Shown here: piece by piece, positions 50,279 through 61,419 of the stretch
How the letters are laid out: each line of letters begins with the position of its first letter
How positions within the stretch are numbered: the stretch's first letter is position 1
NCBI RefSeq assembly: GCF_002575655.3
Contig: NC_053035.3
Span: forward strand, 375,201,792 to 375,265,791
Direction: 5' to 3'
Source: Aegilops tauschii subsp. strangulata
Lineage: Eukaryota; Streptophyta; Magnoliopsida; Poales; Poaceae
DNA length: 64,000 nt
The notes under the pieces: model-generated
Told to the model about the DNA's origin: nothing
The model's database searches: none
Seen by the model: only the letters and a program-made list of their open reading frames with translations
Position numbers and translations under genes: made by a program

Positions 50279-50671
50279 CTTGGTGAAAATTTGTCTAAAC
50301 ATTCAAGCTCTAAAGTCTGAACAGACAATGCTCAATTGCAAACCGCAATGTTACATGTGTTCATAATTTGCAGCTGAAATGTCCTGACTCGTGATCAAAA
50401 CAAACTGGCGAAGCCAATTTACGGCCCATTTCCCAGTCCCTTCATGTCTACAACATCCATTTTCTTCGATACATTAACTACATCATCCATGCATTTGGAC
50501 TATTCCTACCCTTTTTTTGGGGCGGGGTCAGTAATCTGCTTGTGTCCACATATAAAAGGAACACAAATCACTCGCGTAGCCACTTGCCACGCTGCTTGAA
50601 TCGTTGCCACGGAGATGACTGGATTATTTAGGGCTAGAGAAAAAAATAATCCCAGCTAGCACATATCAGAA
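50279..50671. other. 3' flank and probable 3' UTR of the AKT2-type gene
   Basis: No gene or mobile element is recognised. The part next to 50672 must hold the 3' UTR of the - strand gene. I see no clear AATAAA signal. Confidence 0.5.
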
Positions 50672-52118
50672 TTATATGACATGTGCTACTGAAACAGCTG
50701 AACCTATAGACGATGTGTGGGATAAAGCAACAGAAGAATCCATTGATGCCAACATCCTCATGTGCTCTTCGGTAACGATGAACAGCTTGTCATTGTCCCG
50801 GATCACGTCCAACGAGTCGATCTCCGCCCCTTCGCCGTTCAGGATCAGCGCCTTCTCCGTGTCCACCTTCAGCTTCTCTCCTGAAAGAAAAACCAAACAC
50901 AGACGTTTGAGCTGCTAATTCCTCATTTGCCACTGCAACAAACGCATTGACCTAGTGAAACATCCGGTTGATGCTGCATCCGCATCAACTAAGGCACTGA
51001 CTGAATACGTACCGATGATGGTTTTGAACTCCTCCATCGTGGCGGGAAGATTGATGAGCTTGCCGGCTTCGGAGCTGTGGTTTCTCACGAACGGATGGCC
51101 CTTGTAGATGCTGACCCGGGGCCAGTGCGCGCTGTCCGATCTCGTGCTGCCCTGGAACCTCCCCTGACGAAGCTCCCCGGACGACGAGCTGGCGGCCGTG
51201 ACGGTGCTCGCCGGCGAGTCGTAGATGGTGATCGGGTGGCCGACCTCCCGCCTCTTCACGAGCTCCCGCAGCTCGGCCGCCGGCACCGTGGTCTGCCGCG
51301 GGGCGGAGCCGTCGCCGTCGAGGTCCGCCTTGTCCACGCTGGCCCCGTTCATGACGAGGAACCTGGCCGCGTCGGCCTGGCCCTCGGACAGCGCGACGCG
51401 CAGCGCGGTGGAGCCGTCGTGGTCCTCCGTGTCCACGTCCAGGCCTTGCTTGAGGAGCTCGCGGAGCGTGTCGACGTCGCCGCGCCGCGCGGCGAGGCAG
51501 AGGAGGTCGCCGGCGGCGCGCGGGTTCGAGACGCGCGCAACATGGTACAGGTTGCTGAACACCTTGTGGTGCCTCGCCGCGATGGCCTGCCACAGCGCCG
51601 TGTTGCCCTGCGCGTCTGCAGTTTGCATACACCGGTCGCGAATAGTTAGCAAACTTGATCGCACTAAAAAATGCAGGTGTTGTGTTTGTTGTTACTACGT
51701 ACTATACCTTTGATGTTGATGTTGCACCCGTGCATGAGCAGAGCCTGCACGCAGCCCTCGTACCCCTTTGACGCCGCGATGTGCTGTGAGTGGCATCGTT
51801 GCCAAGAACAGAACAGGGCATGCATACAGATCAGCACACGCACTGTAAAAACGAGGGAAAATGTGAGAAATGTGTTGTTCGTCTACTTACCAGAGCGGTT
51901 CTTCCCTTGGAGTCACCGACGTCAGGGTCCATCCCGACCTTGAGGAGGTCCTCAAGGAAGCCAGCGTTCCCCGTGGCGGCGACCGTCAGCAGATTGCACG
52001 GGACGATGTTGCCGCAGCCGCCGGCTCCGGTGCTCTCGCCGAGCAGGTCCTTCATGTCATGCACCTCAATCTGATGCTGCAACACAACCACAATTTCCGA
52101 CTCAACAATCTTGACACA

Positions 52119-52164
<46 letters not shown>

Positions 52165-55100
52165 CCTAGTAGCAACATAGTAAGATGCATCGACCAACCT
52201 TGAGGAAGTTCCTGACGATGAGGGCGCTGTCGTCGGGCTTGCTCTGCATGACCTCCCTGAGCGTGGCCTGCTTTAGCCGCAGCAGCTGGCTCAGCGTCCT
52301 GGTGCGGAACGTGAAGGTCTGCGGGCGGTCGCTCAGCGCGCTCACCTCGCCGAAGATGTCCATGGTGCCCAGCTTCCCCATCACCTCCTCCCGCTCGCCG
52401 TTGAAGTATACGATCTCCACCTCGCCGGACACGACGATGTACACGTCGTCCGCCGCCTCGTTCTGCACAATCACGTCCTCCTTGGGCGGTATGTACTCCG
52501 GCTTGGTCTTGGTGACCAGCAGCAGCTGCGCCTCCCTGGAGATGCCCTTGAAGAGGTACACCTCCTTGACCACGGGGAGGAAGAGGTGCTCGCAGATGCT
52601 CTTGCAGATGGACTTGGGCAACTGGTCCATGAGCTGCTGCTGGTTCAGGCTCTCCGCCCTGAACTTGAGGCACATGTAGGCAAGGATCTGCTGCTGCAGC
52701 CGCGGCGGCAGGTGGTTCCGGCACACGAAGTTGGACGCCGCGCGGATGCTGTTCCTCTGACGACAAATGAAAAGAAAATCAACTCAACACATGTACTCAC
52801 AGCGATGGCGATCGAGATTCGGAGATGGAACTCACGAACTCCATGGTGCGGCGGGTGCCCTCGACGACGAGGTTGGTCATGTTGCCGATGAGGTAGGCGG
52901 TGAGGCCGAGGTTGAAGAGCATGTAGAAGATGTTGAAGATCATCTCGAGGTTGTTCTGGGCGTGCAGGTCGCCGTAGCCGACGGTGGTCATGGTGGTGAT
53001 GGACCAGTAGATGGAGGAGATGTAGCGGATCCACAGGCTCTCCTGCCGGAAGTTGGGGATCACGGCGCCGATCCACGTCTTGTCCCGGTCCGGGTACCGG
53101 TCCGCCAGCAGGTAGTACAGGCACCCGGCGCAGTGCACCAGGAACAGCGTCACCGCGATCAGCCGCGCGCAGCGTACCCAGAAGTAGCTGAACCTGATGT
53201 CCTTCTCCAGCCTGACGATCCAATCAGTTTCAGCTCAACCATTGTCGATCGATTTCGAGTTCTGAAGATCTGGTAATGTGAATGCATGGCTGTTGCTTGA
53301 TTACCTTGTGAAGAACTGCTTCACCTTCCTGAGACGCCAGAGCCGGAGCAGGCCGAGCAGGCTGTACACCATGCCTTCCCTGACCTCGCCGTTCACGAGG
53401 TAGGCTATGCCTTGGTACGGGATCGTCGACGCCACGTCCATGATGAAGAACGTCGACAGATACCTACGCATACATGCACATCCATCAGCAATGTCGCAGC
53501 AAGGAAGATAATCTTCAAATCAATTATACATGATTATCAGAAGAGAGCAGAATTCTGAAAGCTTGGGCTTAGGTGTATGTATCCTTGTGGACCATGTCCC
53601 GATCTGTAAAGCTAGTAGCCATATCTTGGATCTCTAATCCACCAAAAAGGAACAGGAGCGACCACTGTTTGATCGATCACAGGAGTGTCCGTGTTTTGCA
53701 CTTTTGCATAATTTCTAGCTTCATAATAACGCGGTTTGGTTTGGGTCCTTTACTGATTATTATCAAGTTCTATAACTTTCTTTTCGTCAATTGCCTTTTT
53801 TTAAATCAATTGCCTTTTCTTGGCCTGTTCTTTATTTTGACCAAGTTTGGCCACGTAAGGTATTTGGCGAAATCTCCCTAGCCAGTACGTATCATCAAGA
53901 TTTCATGTTATGCAAGAGGTGAAGAGCATTTTGGAGATTACTGAGCAAGCATTTGATCCCAAGTAGATGACAGAATGCACTAAGGAAGATTCCAAATAGT
54001 ATAGTCCAGGCTTAGCAAAAGGCTTGTGGACTGGAGCGAAAGGTACATGGCATCTCCTAGTAAGGAAATCCTTATTAAGCCGATAGCTCAGGCCATACCC
54101 ACCTATGTGATGAGTGTGTTTAAACTTTCATATCAGTGTGATAATTTTACTAGAATGATGCGTCAATATTGGTGGGGGGTTGAAAAAGGAAGAAGAAAAT
54201 TGGCTTGGGTTGCTTGGGACAAGCGTATCCTATCGAAACAAAAAGGAGGGTTAGGCTTCAGAGACATGAGAGCATTTAATCAAGCCCTCTTGTCAAAACA
54301 AGTATGGCGGTTACTTGACAAGACAGAAAGTTTGTGTGCTCGCCTACTTAAGACGAAATACTATCCTAATGAGCAGCTTATTGATACAGTATTTACAAGC
54401 AATTTTTCAATGGTGTGGAAGGGGATTGAACATGGACTTCAACTTCTTAAGAAAAGGACTAGTCTGGAGGGTAGGCAATGGCTCATCTATTTGGACTCGG
54501 CGTGACCCTTGGATCACGAGGGGAGCACCTTTCCGTCCTATAACATCTAAGAGACAGTGCAGGCTTAACATAGTGCAACGGCGGGGCTATGTGGGTTCCT
54601 AGGGGGGCTGTGGCCCCCCAACATGAATAACTTGTGAAGAAAAAAAATAGTGAGGGCTTAGATGAGAACTTTTTAGATCCCCCCCCCCCCCCCCGAAACA
54701 CATGTATTTTACATCCCCCCCCCCCCCCCCCCCCAGCTGATTCTGGCTAGCTCCACCACTGCCAGAGTTTCTGAGTTTTTCAATCAAAATAGGAACATCA
54801 TTAGCCATTGAGTGGTCTAGTCTTTCTATTATTGTGCAATCGGATTCGCTAGGACCACTATCTTCGATGGTGGATGCCTCGCTCATCAGATCACCATCTG
54901 GTTATCTAGTGCAGGAGATCAAGCTTTTATTGGATGAACGGGAGTTTAAACATTGTAAGATTGGTAGATCACAGAATAGAGTAGCCCATAGTCTTGCGAA
55001 CTATGCTCAGACTGTTCGAAGCACAGCTTGTTGGTTGCATAGGGCTCTAGATTTTCTTCAAAGTCTTGTAATGGCTGATTGTAATTCTATTGGTTTGGAA

Positions 55101-56334
55101 TAAAAATTCCCTGATTCCTCGCAAATAAATAAGACTTGATGTTATGCAAGGTGTCAAGTGTGGATACACGGAACAACTTTCCCATATATCATAGAGGTCC
55201 TTTGTGATCCAGTAGAATCCGGACTCTTACTACCTTGCCCATGGCTTTGGCATGAACACATATATCCCCATCGTCATCAGGCAATTCGGAATGAAAATAG
55301 TACAATACTACTCCTTAAAGTTGTACTAAATGTGCGTCAATTAATATGGACAGGGAGTAGAAAAGTTGGCATTTGGTTTTATCCACCCACATGCTAAATT
55401 GCTAATACCAGAAGAGAAATGGATCTAGGAGACAACTTGTATCCGAAAGAGGAAATAAATTAAGCAGGAGTAAGATGCACAATATCTCTGCATACTGGCT
55501 ATCACCACCCAAAAATTAGGCCGCCGCATCCGTCATAAAGGTTGGACGTCGTGACGGGGGTCAAGTGTGGATACGATACGTGACAACACACCCACCCATG
55601 GACTTTGCATGACAACATTATGTTTATTTATGGAAATGGAAGAGCTTTACTTGCATGAAAACATGCATATACCATGTTCATCTGGTAAGAAAATGAGAGG
55701 AGAGAAGCGGGTAACATGCACAGCTAACTTACGTTCCTTCGTGCAACTCCAAGGAAGAAGAAGAAGAAGAGAGGACTGCCGAAGAAGGTAGCACGTACTC
55801 TACGTAGGTTAGGTGGATAAGCCGTACGGCACGTACCTGAAGGTTATCCTCCTCCGGTCGCGGACGAGGAGCTGCGTCCTGGAGTCGATGTAGGCGACGA
55901 AGAAGGTGAGGACGATGTCGACGGCGAAGAAGATGTCGACGACCATGTCGGCCACCTCCAGGCCCCCCTTGGGCCTGGCCTCCATGAAGGCCACCTCGAA
56001 CGGGTACACCCACGCCGAGTACGCCACCAGGATCACCATGAACGTCTCCCAGCACCTAAACCATTAGCATTCTAAGACGGAGGAGTAGCAGGTAGCGATG
56101 ATGGTGTGGCCTCATGTCTCACCTGTATCTGGAGTCGAGGGGCGAGACGACCCTCTTATCGGAGTCGGAAGTGGACTGGCTGAGGCTGGAGCCTAGGGGC
56201 GGCAGCATGAGCTTGGACAGGTTCCGGAGGTTGAAGGAGCGGGAGGCGCCGGAGCCGGAGCCGAAGCCCGTGCTCGAGCCGCTGGCGGCGCTGGCGCCGC
56301 CGCTGCTCGCGCTCTGGAAGCTGGAGATCTTCAT
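50672..56334 (-). CDS. AKT2: Shaker-type potassium channel, AKT2 class, nine exons, 865 aa
   Basis: Exons, in transcript order: 56123-56334, 55837-56055, 53305-53463, 52836-53211, 52199-52756, 51891-52076, 51708-51783, 51013-51615, 50672-50880. All introns are GT-AG, and the sum is 2,598 bases with no stop. In the product, S1 is about residues 72-94, S3 112-128, the Arg/Lys-rich S4 179-197, S5 213-233, and the selectivity filter TVGYG 273-277. S6 follows, then a cyclic-nucleotide-binding-like domain about 383-500 ([13 protein letters not shown]), ankyrin repeats about 540-700 and a C-terminal KHA domain. It is a plasma-membrane K+ channel. AKT2 members work in phloem K+ loading and unloading and can switch between inward-rectifying and leak modes. 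The N-terminal [11 protein letters not shown] and SPLDSRYR and the overall length point to AKT2 rather than AKT1 or KAT1. Ser205 and Ser325 lie where regulatory serines of Arabidopsis AKT2 (S210, S329) are reported. The gene looks intact and functional. Confidence 0.95.
52119..52161. repeat. (AC)n microsatellite in intron 5 of AKT2
   Basis: About 21 uninterrupted AC units lie 38 bases downstream of the intron's donor site (52198) and about 42 bases from the exon 6 acceptor. On the transcribed strand this is a GT run. Confidence 0.95.
53917..55138 (+). mobile_element. LINE insertion in AKT2 intron 2 (antisense to the gene)
   Basis: It is flanked by a 12-bp TSD, atgttatgcaag, at 53905-53916 and 55139-55150. 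On the + strand it encodes an ORF2 C-terminal region: [20 protein letters not shown], then [21 protein letters not shown], then [19 protein letters not shown] (54.03-54.52 kb). After a small insertion (54572-54762) an RNase H-like C-terminus follows ([20 protein letters not shown], about 54.96-55.02 kb) and a stop at 55101-55103. It is strongly 5'-truncated, as usual for LINEs. Confidence 0.85.
54572..54762. mobile_element. Small MITE-like insertion with poly-C tracts inside the intronic LINE
   Basis: The ends are an imperfect inverted repeat: agtgcaacggcggggcta on the left and, reversed, agtggtggagcta from tagctccaccact on the right. This resembles the cagtggcggagcta-type termini of a common plant repeat. 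The interior has ggggggctgtggcccccc and two C runs of 15-20 bases (about 54680-54694 and 54715-54734). It breaks the LINE reading frame. TSDs are not clear. Confidence 0.5.
55305..55360. mobile_element. Possible Stowaway-type MITE remnant in AKT2 intron 2
   Basis: It reads tactcctta...aaagttgtactaaatg...atggacagggagta, resembling half of a Stowaway element (CTCCCTCCGT ends, AAAGTTGTACTAA core). It is short and degenerate, so confidence is low. Confidence 0.35.
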
Positions 56335-56623
56335 TGCTCCCGGCGAAGAAGAGCTGCCTCAACTCTTCTAATTGGAGAACTAACTAGACGGAGCACGTAC
56401 GTACACTGTTTACGCACCACTCGTGCTAGCTAAGATAATTCTGGGGAGATCGAATGAAGATAACCGAGAAAGGCAGGGCGAGAATCAAATCAAGGCATCG
56501 AAATAATGGAGGCGGGGCATCCATCTATCGATCCATGGATCCATCAATAATGGAGGAGGGGGAGGTGTCCTGTCCGGGACGAAAGTGACCAGGTACACGC
56601 TGCTGGCCCGCGGGTTTGGCCAG

Positions 56624-56631
56624 TATATATG
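56624..56631 (-). promoter_or_regulatory. Candidate TATA box of AKT2
   Basis: The - strand reads GCATATATACTGG about 290 bases upstream of the ATG, the only clear TATA-like site close upstream. It would place transcription start near 56595 and a 5' UTR of about 260 bases. A (GC)n-rich stretch, cgcgcgcgcgcacgcg, lies just upstream (56640-56656). Confidence 0.45.
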
Positions 56632-56656
56632 CACAGCCAGCGCGCGCGCGCACGCG

Positions 56657-57449
56657 GGCAGCCGAGCCACGCACGTACGTAGCTCTACGCCTCTACCCCT
56701 GGTACGTCGATGCAGAGGTTCCCTAGCGACGAGTGCACAACGACCGGTGGTTGTCGTGGCTGTGGCCGGGAGAATTCACCGGGCCGTGACAGTGATCTCG
56801 CTCCCAATAGGGTGTGCATGGAATGCTCGTTGATGTGGAGTGATGCCCCGGGTCCATGCAGTGGGAATGCCATGCCTACCTCGCTGTCTGCATCGAGCAC
56901 CAAGCATGCAGGAGTATGTGCGAGCTGATTCATCGGGTCCTTTCGGGTTTGGAGCTTTGTACTAGCACATAATTGATTGGCGACAGTGCACGGCGCAGTC
57001 CCGATCGTGGGTACGTGCTGCCTGCTCGCGTCAAGCGCAATTTTGCTTCTCCATGTTTATCACGACCGATGACCCTGTTGGGCCATTCGGATGTTATATT
57101 TTCTAGTTTTGGGGCTGGCACAGCGTGGTGTCACCTTGTTTCTTCACGTGTGCTTGTTCAAGTATGTCATGCAACGCATGCTCTTTGGTTCTGCATTCTT
57201 GGTTGGTTTGGTTGTTTAGGCCTGCTCGTGGAGTCCTTCTAGCGCTCCACTCGGCTAGGTTCAAAATTTCAACGAAATTTTGCATATTTTGATGGGGTCC
57301 GTAATAAACCCTAAAATTTTGAGTCAGTTTCAATCTGAAATTTACATTCGGTTAAAATTCATTAATTGAATTTTGAAAACTCAAAATCCGAAAGAATTTC
57401 CTAAATATGTGAAATTTTGGAAATTTCGCATATTTTGGTGACGCCCAAA
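56657..57449. other. AKT2 upstream region, no gene seen
   Basis: Mixed-composition sequence, then from 57243 an AT-rich stretch with repeated aaattttg/caaaatttc motifs (gcatattttgatgg and gcatattttggtga). No coding sequence or identifiable element. Confidence 0.5.
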
Positions 57450-58105
57450 AGCTTTTCGTTCCCAAAATAAAAACCTCCTAGCACAATTGGCCTAGAAGTA
57501 AGAAGTGTTATTTTTGTACTCATGAGACAATCAAACACCTTTTTTTTAATGCAAGTTTACCTGTTCTACGTAGTCAATCATCCAAATAGCATCATACTTA
57601 TGTCCGCCCACAAGTATTAACAATATTTTTGGTCATTGGTTGGACGATATTCCAAATAGATTCAAATAGCCAATAAGGGCGGAAGCGTATGCCTTAATGT
57701 GGTCACATTGACAATGTAGGAATGATTTCGTTTCTAATGACAAAAATGCTTCTCAGTTATTTTTCGGTGTACTCACTCGCTTCGTATGTGGTATATGTTA
57801 CAACAAGTGGAGTACCAACTGCTATTCAACTATACGGTTCGAGCAGGTGGCTACGGAGCTTCTTTCCCAATATTGGTGTCTGCATAACCTCTCAGACTGA
57901 TCCATCACCATTATCGAAATAGGCATAATGTCGGTCTATAAGAATATGTTGTTGATGTCTTGTCGGTTAATTTCATTTGTTTGTATCGGACATTTCTGGA
58001 TTGACTGTATGCATCCTAATTATACAGAGACCGGATGTCACTCATAATGTTTTGTTTCCATTTGATGCTACATTTAAGATAATAATAGCTTCCTTTATCG
58101 AAAAC
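57450..58105 (+). mobile_element. LINE remnant I: zf-RVT / C-terminal ORF2 and 3' tail
   Basis: A broken + frame reads HNWPRSKKCYFCTHETIKHLFF (zinc-binding CxxC and H, in two parts), PPTSINNIFGHWLDDIP, then ALMWSHWQCRNDFV. It ends with a LINE-like 3' tail (tgtatgcatcctaattatacagagaccgg ... tttatcgaaaa, about 58006-58105), described here in pieces. These match the order in LINE K at 60140-60860. Confidence 0.65.
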
Positions 58106-58199
58106 TTTATGTCTTTTGTCGGCAAAGTAGTCATTAATTTAATCTTCAGGTTTCCACCTTCTTTCTAGCAGAAAAAATGTTGGATATGAAATTTTCAGC

Positions 58200-59537
58200 C
58201 CCCCCCCCCCCGCCCCCGCGTCGCCCCCCGCTCGGGCAACTCAGGTGGCTCCCCAACCCTAGCCGCCGCCGGGGCCTAGCCCATCTTCCTCCCTGCCGGA
58301 GGACGCCGCCGGCTTGCACCCGGAGGCCGCCGGCGGTGGCGGGGGCTCTTCCTCCCTCCCGCGTCCCAGGGATGGCGGGGCCCCAACATGCGTGGAGGTG
58401 CGGCCGATCTAGAAGCGACGGCGATGGCTTCGATGGCGGCGGCGGTCGGCCCTGCCTCGGGCCACGGGCGGCTGCTGCGGCGGCTGGCCTGGATCGGGCG
58501 GCGGCGCGATGCGGTCTTCGGCGGCATGTCATCTGGCTTTAGATCGGTGGCGGCATCGAGGGCCTGGTGGACTGCTTGGCGGCACCCCTGGCAGATCTGT
58601 TCTGGCCGGTGTAGCCAGTGGTGGTGGTCATCTTCTTCGTCGGGGTGGCCGGCCAGAGGCTTGGTGATCGGATCTCGAGATCCATCATCTAGTCCCGGCT
58701 GCGAGTTGGGGAGACATGGTTGCCGGTGAAAACTGAGCCGACGGCAGGCGATGGCGGCGTTCTACGCCGTTACCTTGATGAAGGCATCGTCATGTAACTA
58801 CTGTCGACCCACTCGTGCTGCTCCGGGGGAAACCCTAGGATCTGGTGTTCCAGATCGGACGATGGCGGCACTGCGTTGTCGTTTCTCTCTTGGGAGCATC
58901 GTTTGTGGAGCAGCGCTGGAAGTCAGAGGTAGGAGGTGGAGCGGCTTCGTCTTGCACGGAGCTTCGGTGGAGATGTCAAGTCATGCCTGACCGACAGGTG
59001 CTACGCTTTGTCATGCCTGGTCGGCAGGTGCTACGCATGACAGATCTTCCAAAGACTTCAAGTTGTGTCGGCTGGTGGTACTTGGCAGCATGGTGCTGAG
59101 GTGTATCAGTGGCGACCGCGACGTGCTCAACTGTTTGCACGCAGGGAGGAGGTGCCGTTGGGCGCCGTGGTGGCGTCGACGATAGCTGGACCGAGCAAGG
59201 TTGATGCATCAGTACAGTTCTGAAGATGGAGCGGTGGCAGTTGGCGGCGGCGGTCTCTGAGAGCACGCCGGACCGGTGAGACCCATACCCGGCAGGCGTC
59301 CTGGTTGGGACCTCAGGTCTTAGATGTTAGGTTTGACTGCGAGGTCTGTTTGGTATTAGGCCCAGACTATCAGCATCCCTTCATCAATTGAATAGGAGTA
59401 ACGACAGATGTTGCCTAGATGGTGGCTTTAGTCTTACTGTTGTATTACTTTGTAAGGTCTTGTGTAAACAATTAATAAAGTGGTTGCATGCATCGTTCAG
59501 ATGCAGAGGCCGGGGTCTTCCTCCTTTTCTAAAAAAA
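58200..59537 (+). mobile_element. LINE-like non-autonomous retroposon J with 14-bp TSD
   Basis: TSD atgaaattttcagc occurs at 58186-58199 and 59538-59551. The 5' end is a C-run followed by GC-rich sequence (ccaaccctagccgccgcc) like a plant LINE 5' UTR. The 3' end (about 59470-59537) reads aataaagtggttgcatgc, then a small hairpin gcatcgttcagatgc, then agaggccggggtcttcctcc and an A-tail. The same 3' signature is found, in reverse, at the end of LINE K. No ORF2 is present and the long frames near 58180-58540 occur on both strands. It looks like a LINE-derived element of 5' and 3' ends only, moved in trans. Confidence 0.75.
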
Positions 59538-59551
59538 ATGAAATTTTCAGC

Positions 59552-60139
59552 TTTCTGTGTGTTCCTTTTTCTTAACGCTTTCTGGTGCGTTTTTCGGTTA
59601 GCTGAACGACAGTGTCCGAAAGTATAAAAAAAGATTAGCTGACCGAGTCACATTATTTCTCTTCCAGAAGATCGAGCGGGGTAGGCTGATATGGTGATAA
59701 GCTTGGATCTCTGGTTCAGAAGAATTTACACAATATTATCTTCCGGTGCCATAATTAATCTCTGGAGATTATGATGGGCGATCTTGACTAGAAACAGTAG
59801 AATGAGACGGTTGAGCCAACATCAGAGTAACCAAGATGATGCCGGAAACAATTACTAGAAGCTCACATACTGGCCTCACGAATGACAGGTTGTGGGCACC
59901 CTTAAATAGGCATCATATATGCACATCACATCATGATCTTCAGTCTTTGATTTTGCCTAAACGTGTTGGCTCTCCTCTGCCGACGCACGTAGTCATCTTT
60001 ATGTGAATTCCACTGCAATTTTTTTTTTGTCTTGGCCAAAAGTATTGTACTCAGTTGATTAACTTGGTGAGGGTTTTCCTGCAAAATTAAATTAAATTGG
60101 TGAGGGTTTGTTTTTAGAAGAAATGGCTAGGATGATGGA
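59552..60139. other. Intergenic, no gene seen
   Basis: AT-rich sequence with no coding region, RNA gene or element that I recognise. Confidence 0.45.
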
Positions 60140-60860
60140 TTGTTTCTTTCGAAATGGAGGTTATCCCTCGGCCTCCGCATCAAAAAGTTGCATGCGGCCA
60201 TCTTATTAAAAAACAAATAGTCCAACAAAGTCATCAGGTCTTGAATTACAAAAAGGCTCACAAAGAGCTAACTGTAGGAAAACGGAATAGCCACAACCGG
60301 CGGAATAATGAAAGATAGGAAACTAAACACCTATCCTATTACATGACTGCCATCCAAACCGGTTGAAGATAGTCTGTGCTACCATCTCCCAACGGATAGA
60401 CCCAGTAACCATACACTCCCTGGCATCCATCGGAGTGAGTAGCGACCACATACGGAGCAGTGTAGTGGCCCGAAAAATAACCTGCAAGAAATGAATATGT
60501 GTTGTTCTGTTAAAAACCAAATCATTTCTGCAATTCCATATAGCCCATAATAAAGCACACACTCCTACACGAATAAGTTTCGCGGTTTCTGATTGTACTC
60601 CATCCAGCCACGTCCCGAATAACGTGTGAATGGTATTCGGAGGAGTAATGTTGAACGCTATGTGCACTGACCGCCATAAAAATTTTGCTATTGGGAAATC
60701 GAGAAAGAGGTGTTTGACAGACCCATCATGATCGCAGAAACTACATCTTCGCTATCCTGTCCAATTATGCTTAGCCAAATTGTCCTTAGTTAAAATGACT
60801 TGCTTGTGAACAAACCACATAAACACTTTAATTTTTAAGGGCACTTGGCGGGAGTAAAAA
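60140..60860 (-). mobile_element. LINE remnant K: 3' end of ORF2 and 3' tail
   Basis: On the - strand: PLKIKVFMWFVHKQVILTKD, RRCSFCDHDGSVKHLFLDFP (zf-RVT CxxC-H), then an open frame 60667-60323 with CALLWAIWNCRNDLVF and a C-terminal GWQSC. It ends with a 3' tail (60140-60230) containing ttgatgcggaggccgagggataacctcc, given here as a motif in two parts: ttgatgcggaggccgag and ggataacctcc. It is 5'-truncated near 60860, with one stop (TAG near 60755). Confidence 0.75.
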
Positions 60861-61419
60861 TGTGAAGTGGCCCTGTATTAGTAGATGGAGGGAATATGAG
60901 GATGAATATGAAATATAAGTAGTTCTCGGTAAAGAAAGCCAATGGCAAGGTACATCATGTTATAATTCATATTGAAGCTACATACACGAGAAATTGTTAA
61001 TTGTGGTAACAAAGAAAAGAAAACTACCCCTAATTTGTCACCAATTATAAAAAGCTTTGAAGAAAATTGTTAACAACCTAGAAAGGCCTTGACCTATGTA
61101 TTCACTTGTTATTCTCAAGAATAACTTAGCACAGAGAACCTGACACCAATTGGGGCTGCAGAGCGGCGAGTTCTTCTGAGCTGCAGGAGGCGGTTCCTCC
61201 TAGTGCCATCTGCAATAACCTGCTGAGTGAATGATAATGCTGACTTGTTTGTGAAGTTGTTTGCTAACAAATGGGAAGCTTAGTATATTTGATGTCTAGA
61301 TTAATTGGAGAACAGATAAGCTTTAGATAACCTACAAATAACTTAGTACACTCTGAAACAGTAAAACTTCTTTAAACCTTGGTTATACATATTCATTATC
61401 AGCATTTACATTCGTCACC
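60861..61419. other. Intergenic, no gene seen
   Basis: AT-rich sequence. No coding region or element that I recognise. Confidence 0.45.

Larger units (their letters stand above)
53464..55836 (-). other. Intron 2 of AKT2 (2.4 kb), enlarged by transposons
   Basis: The donor is AG|GTACGT at 55837/55836 and the acceptor GTAG|GTATC at 53464/53463. The other seven introns are only 67-132 bases. About 1.2 kb of it is an antisense LINE (53917-55138). Bases 53464-53904 contain nothing I recognise. Bases 55151-55836 contain a possible Stowaway MITE remnant and otherwise unrecognised AT-rich sequence. Confidence 0.9.

Noticed and set aside
50985..51649. 215- and 190-codon open frames in AKT2 exon 8 region
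   Set aside because: They are other-frame shadows of the GC-rich, clearly coding AKT2 exon 8.
52119..53276. Long open frames antisense or out of frame over AKT2 exons 4 and 5
   Set aside because: The AKT2 frame is explained by conserved channel domains and splice sites. The others are Arg/Ala/Gly-rich shadows.
58146..58542. 120-128 codon frames at the start of retroposon J
   Set aside because: Found on both strands in GC-rich 5' UTR-like sequence of an element with TSDs. No domain.
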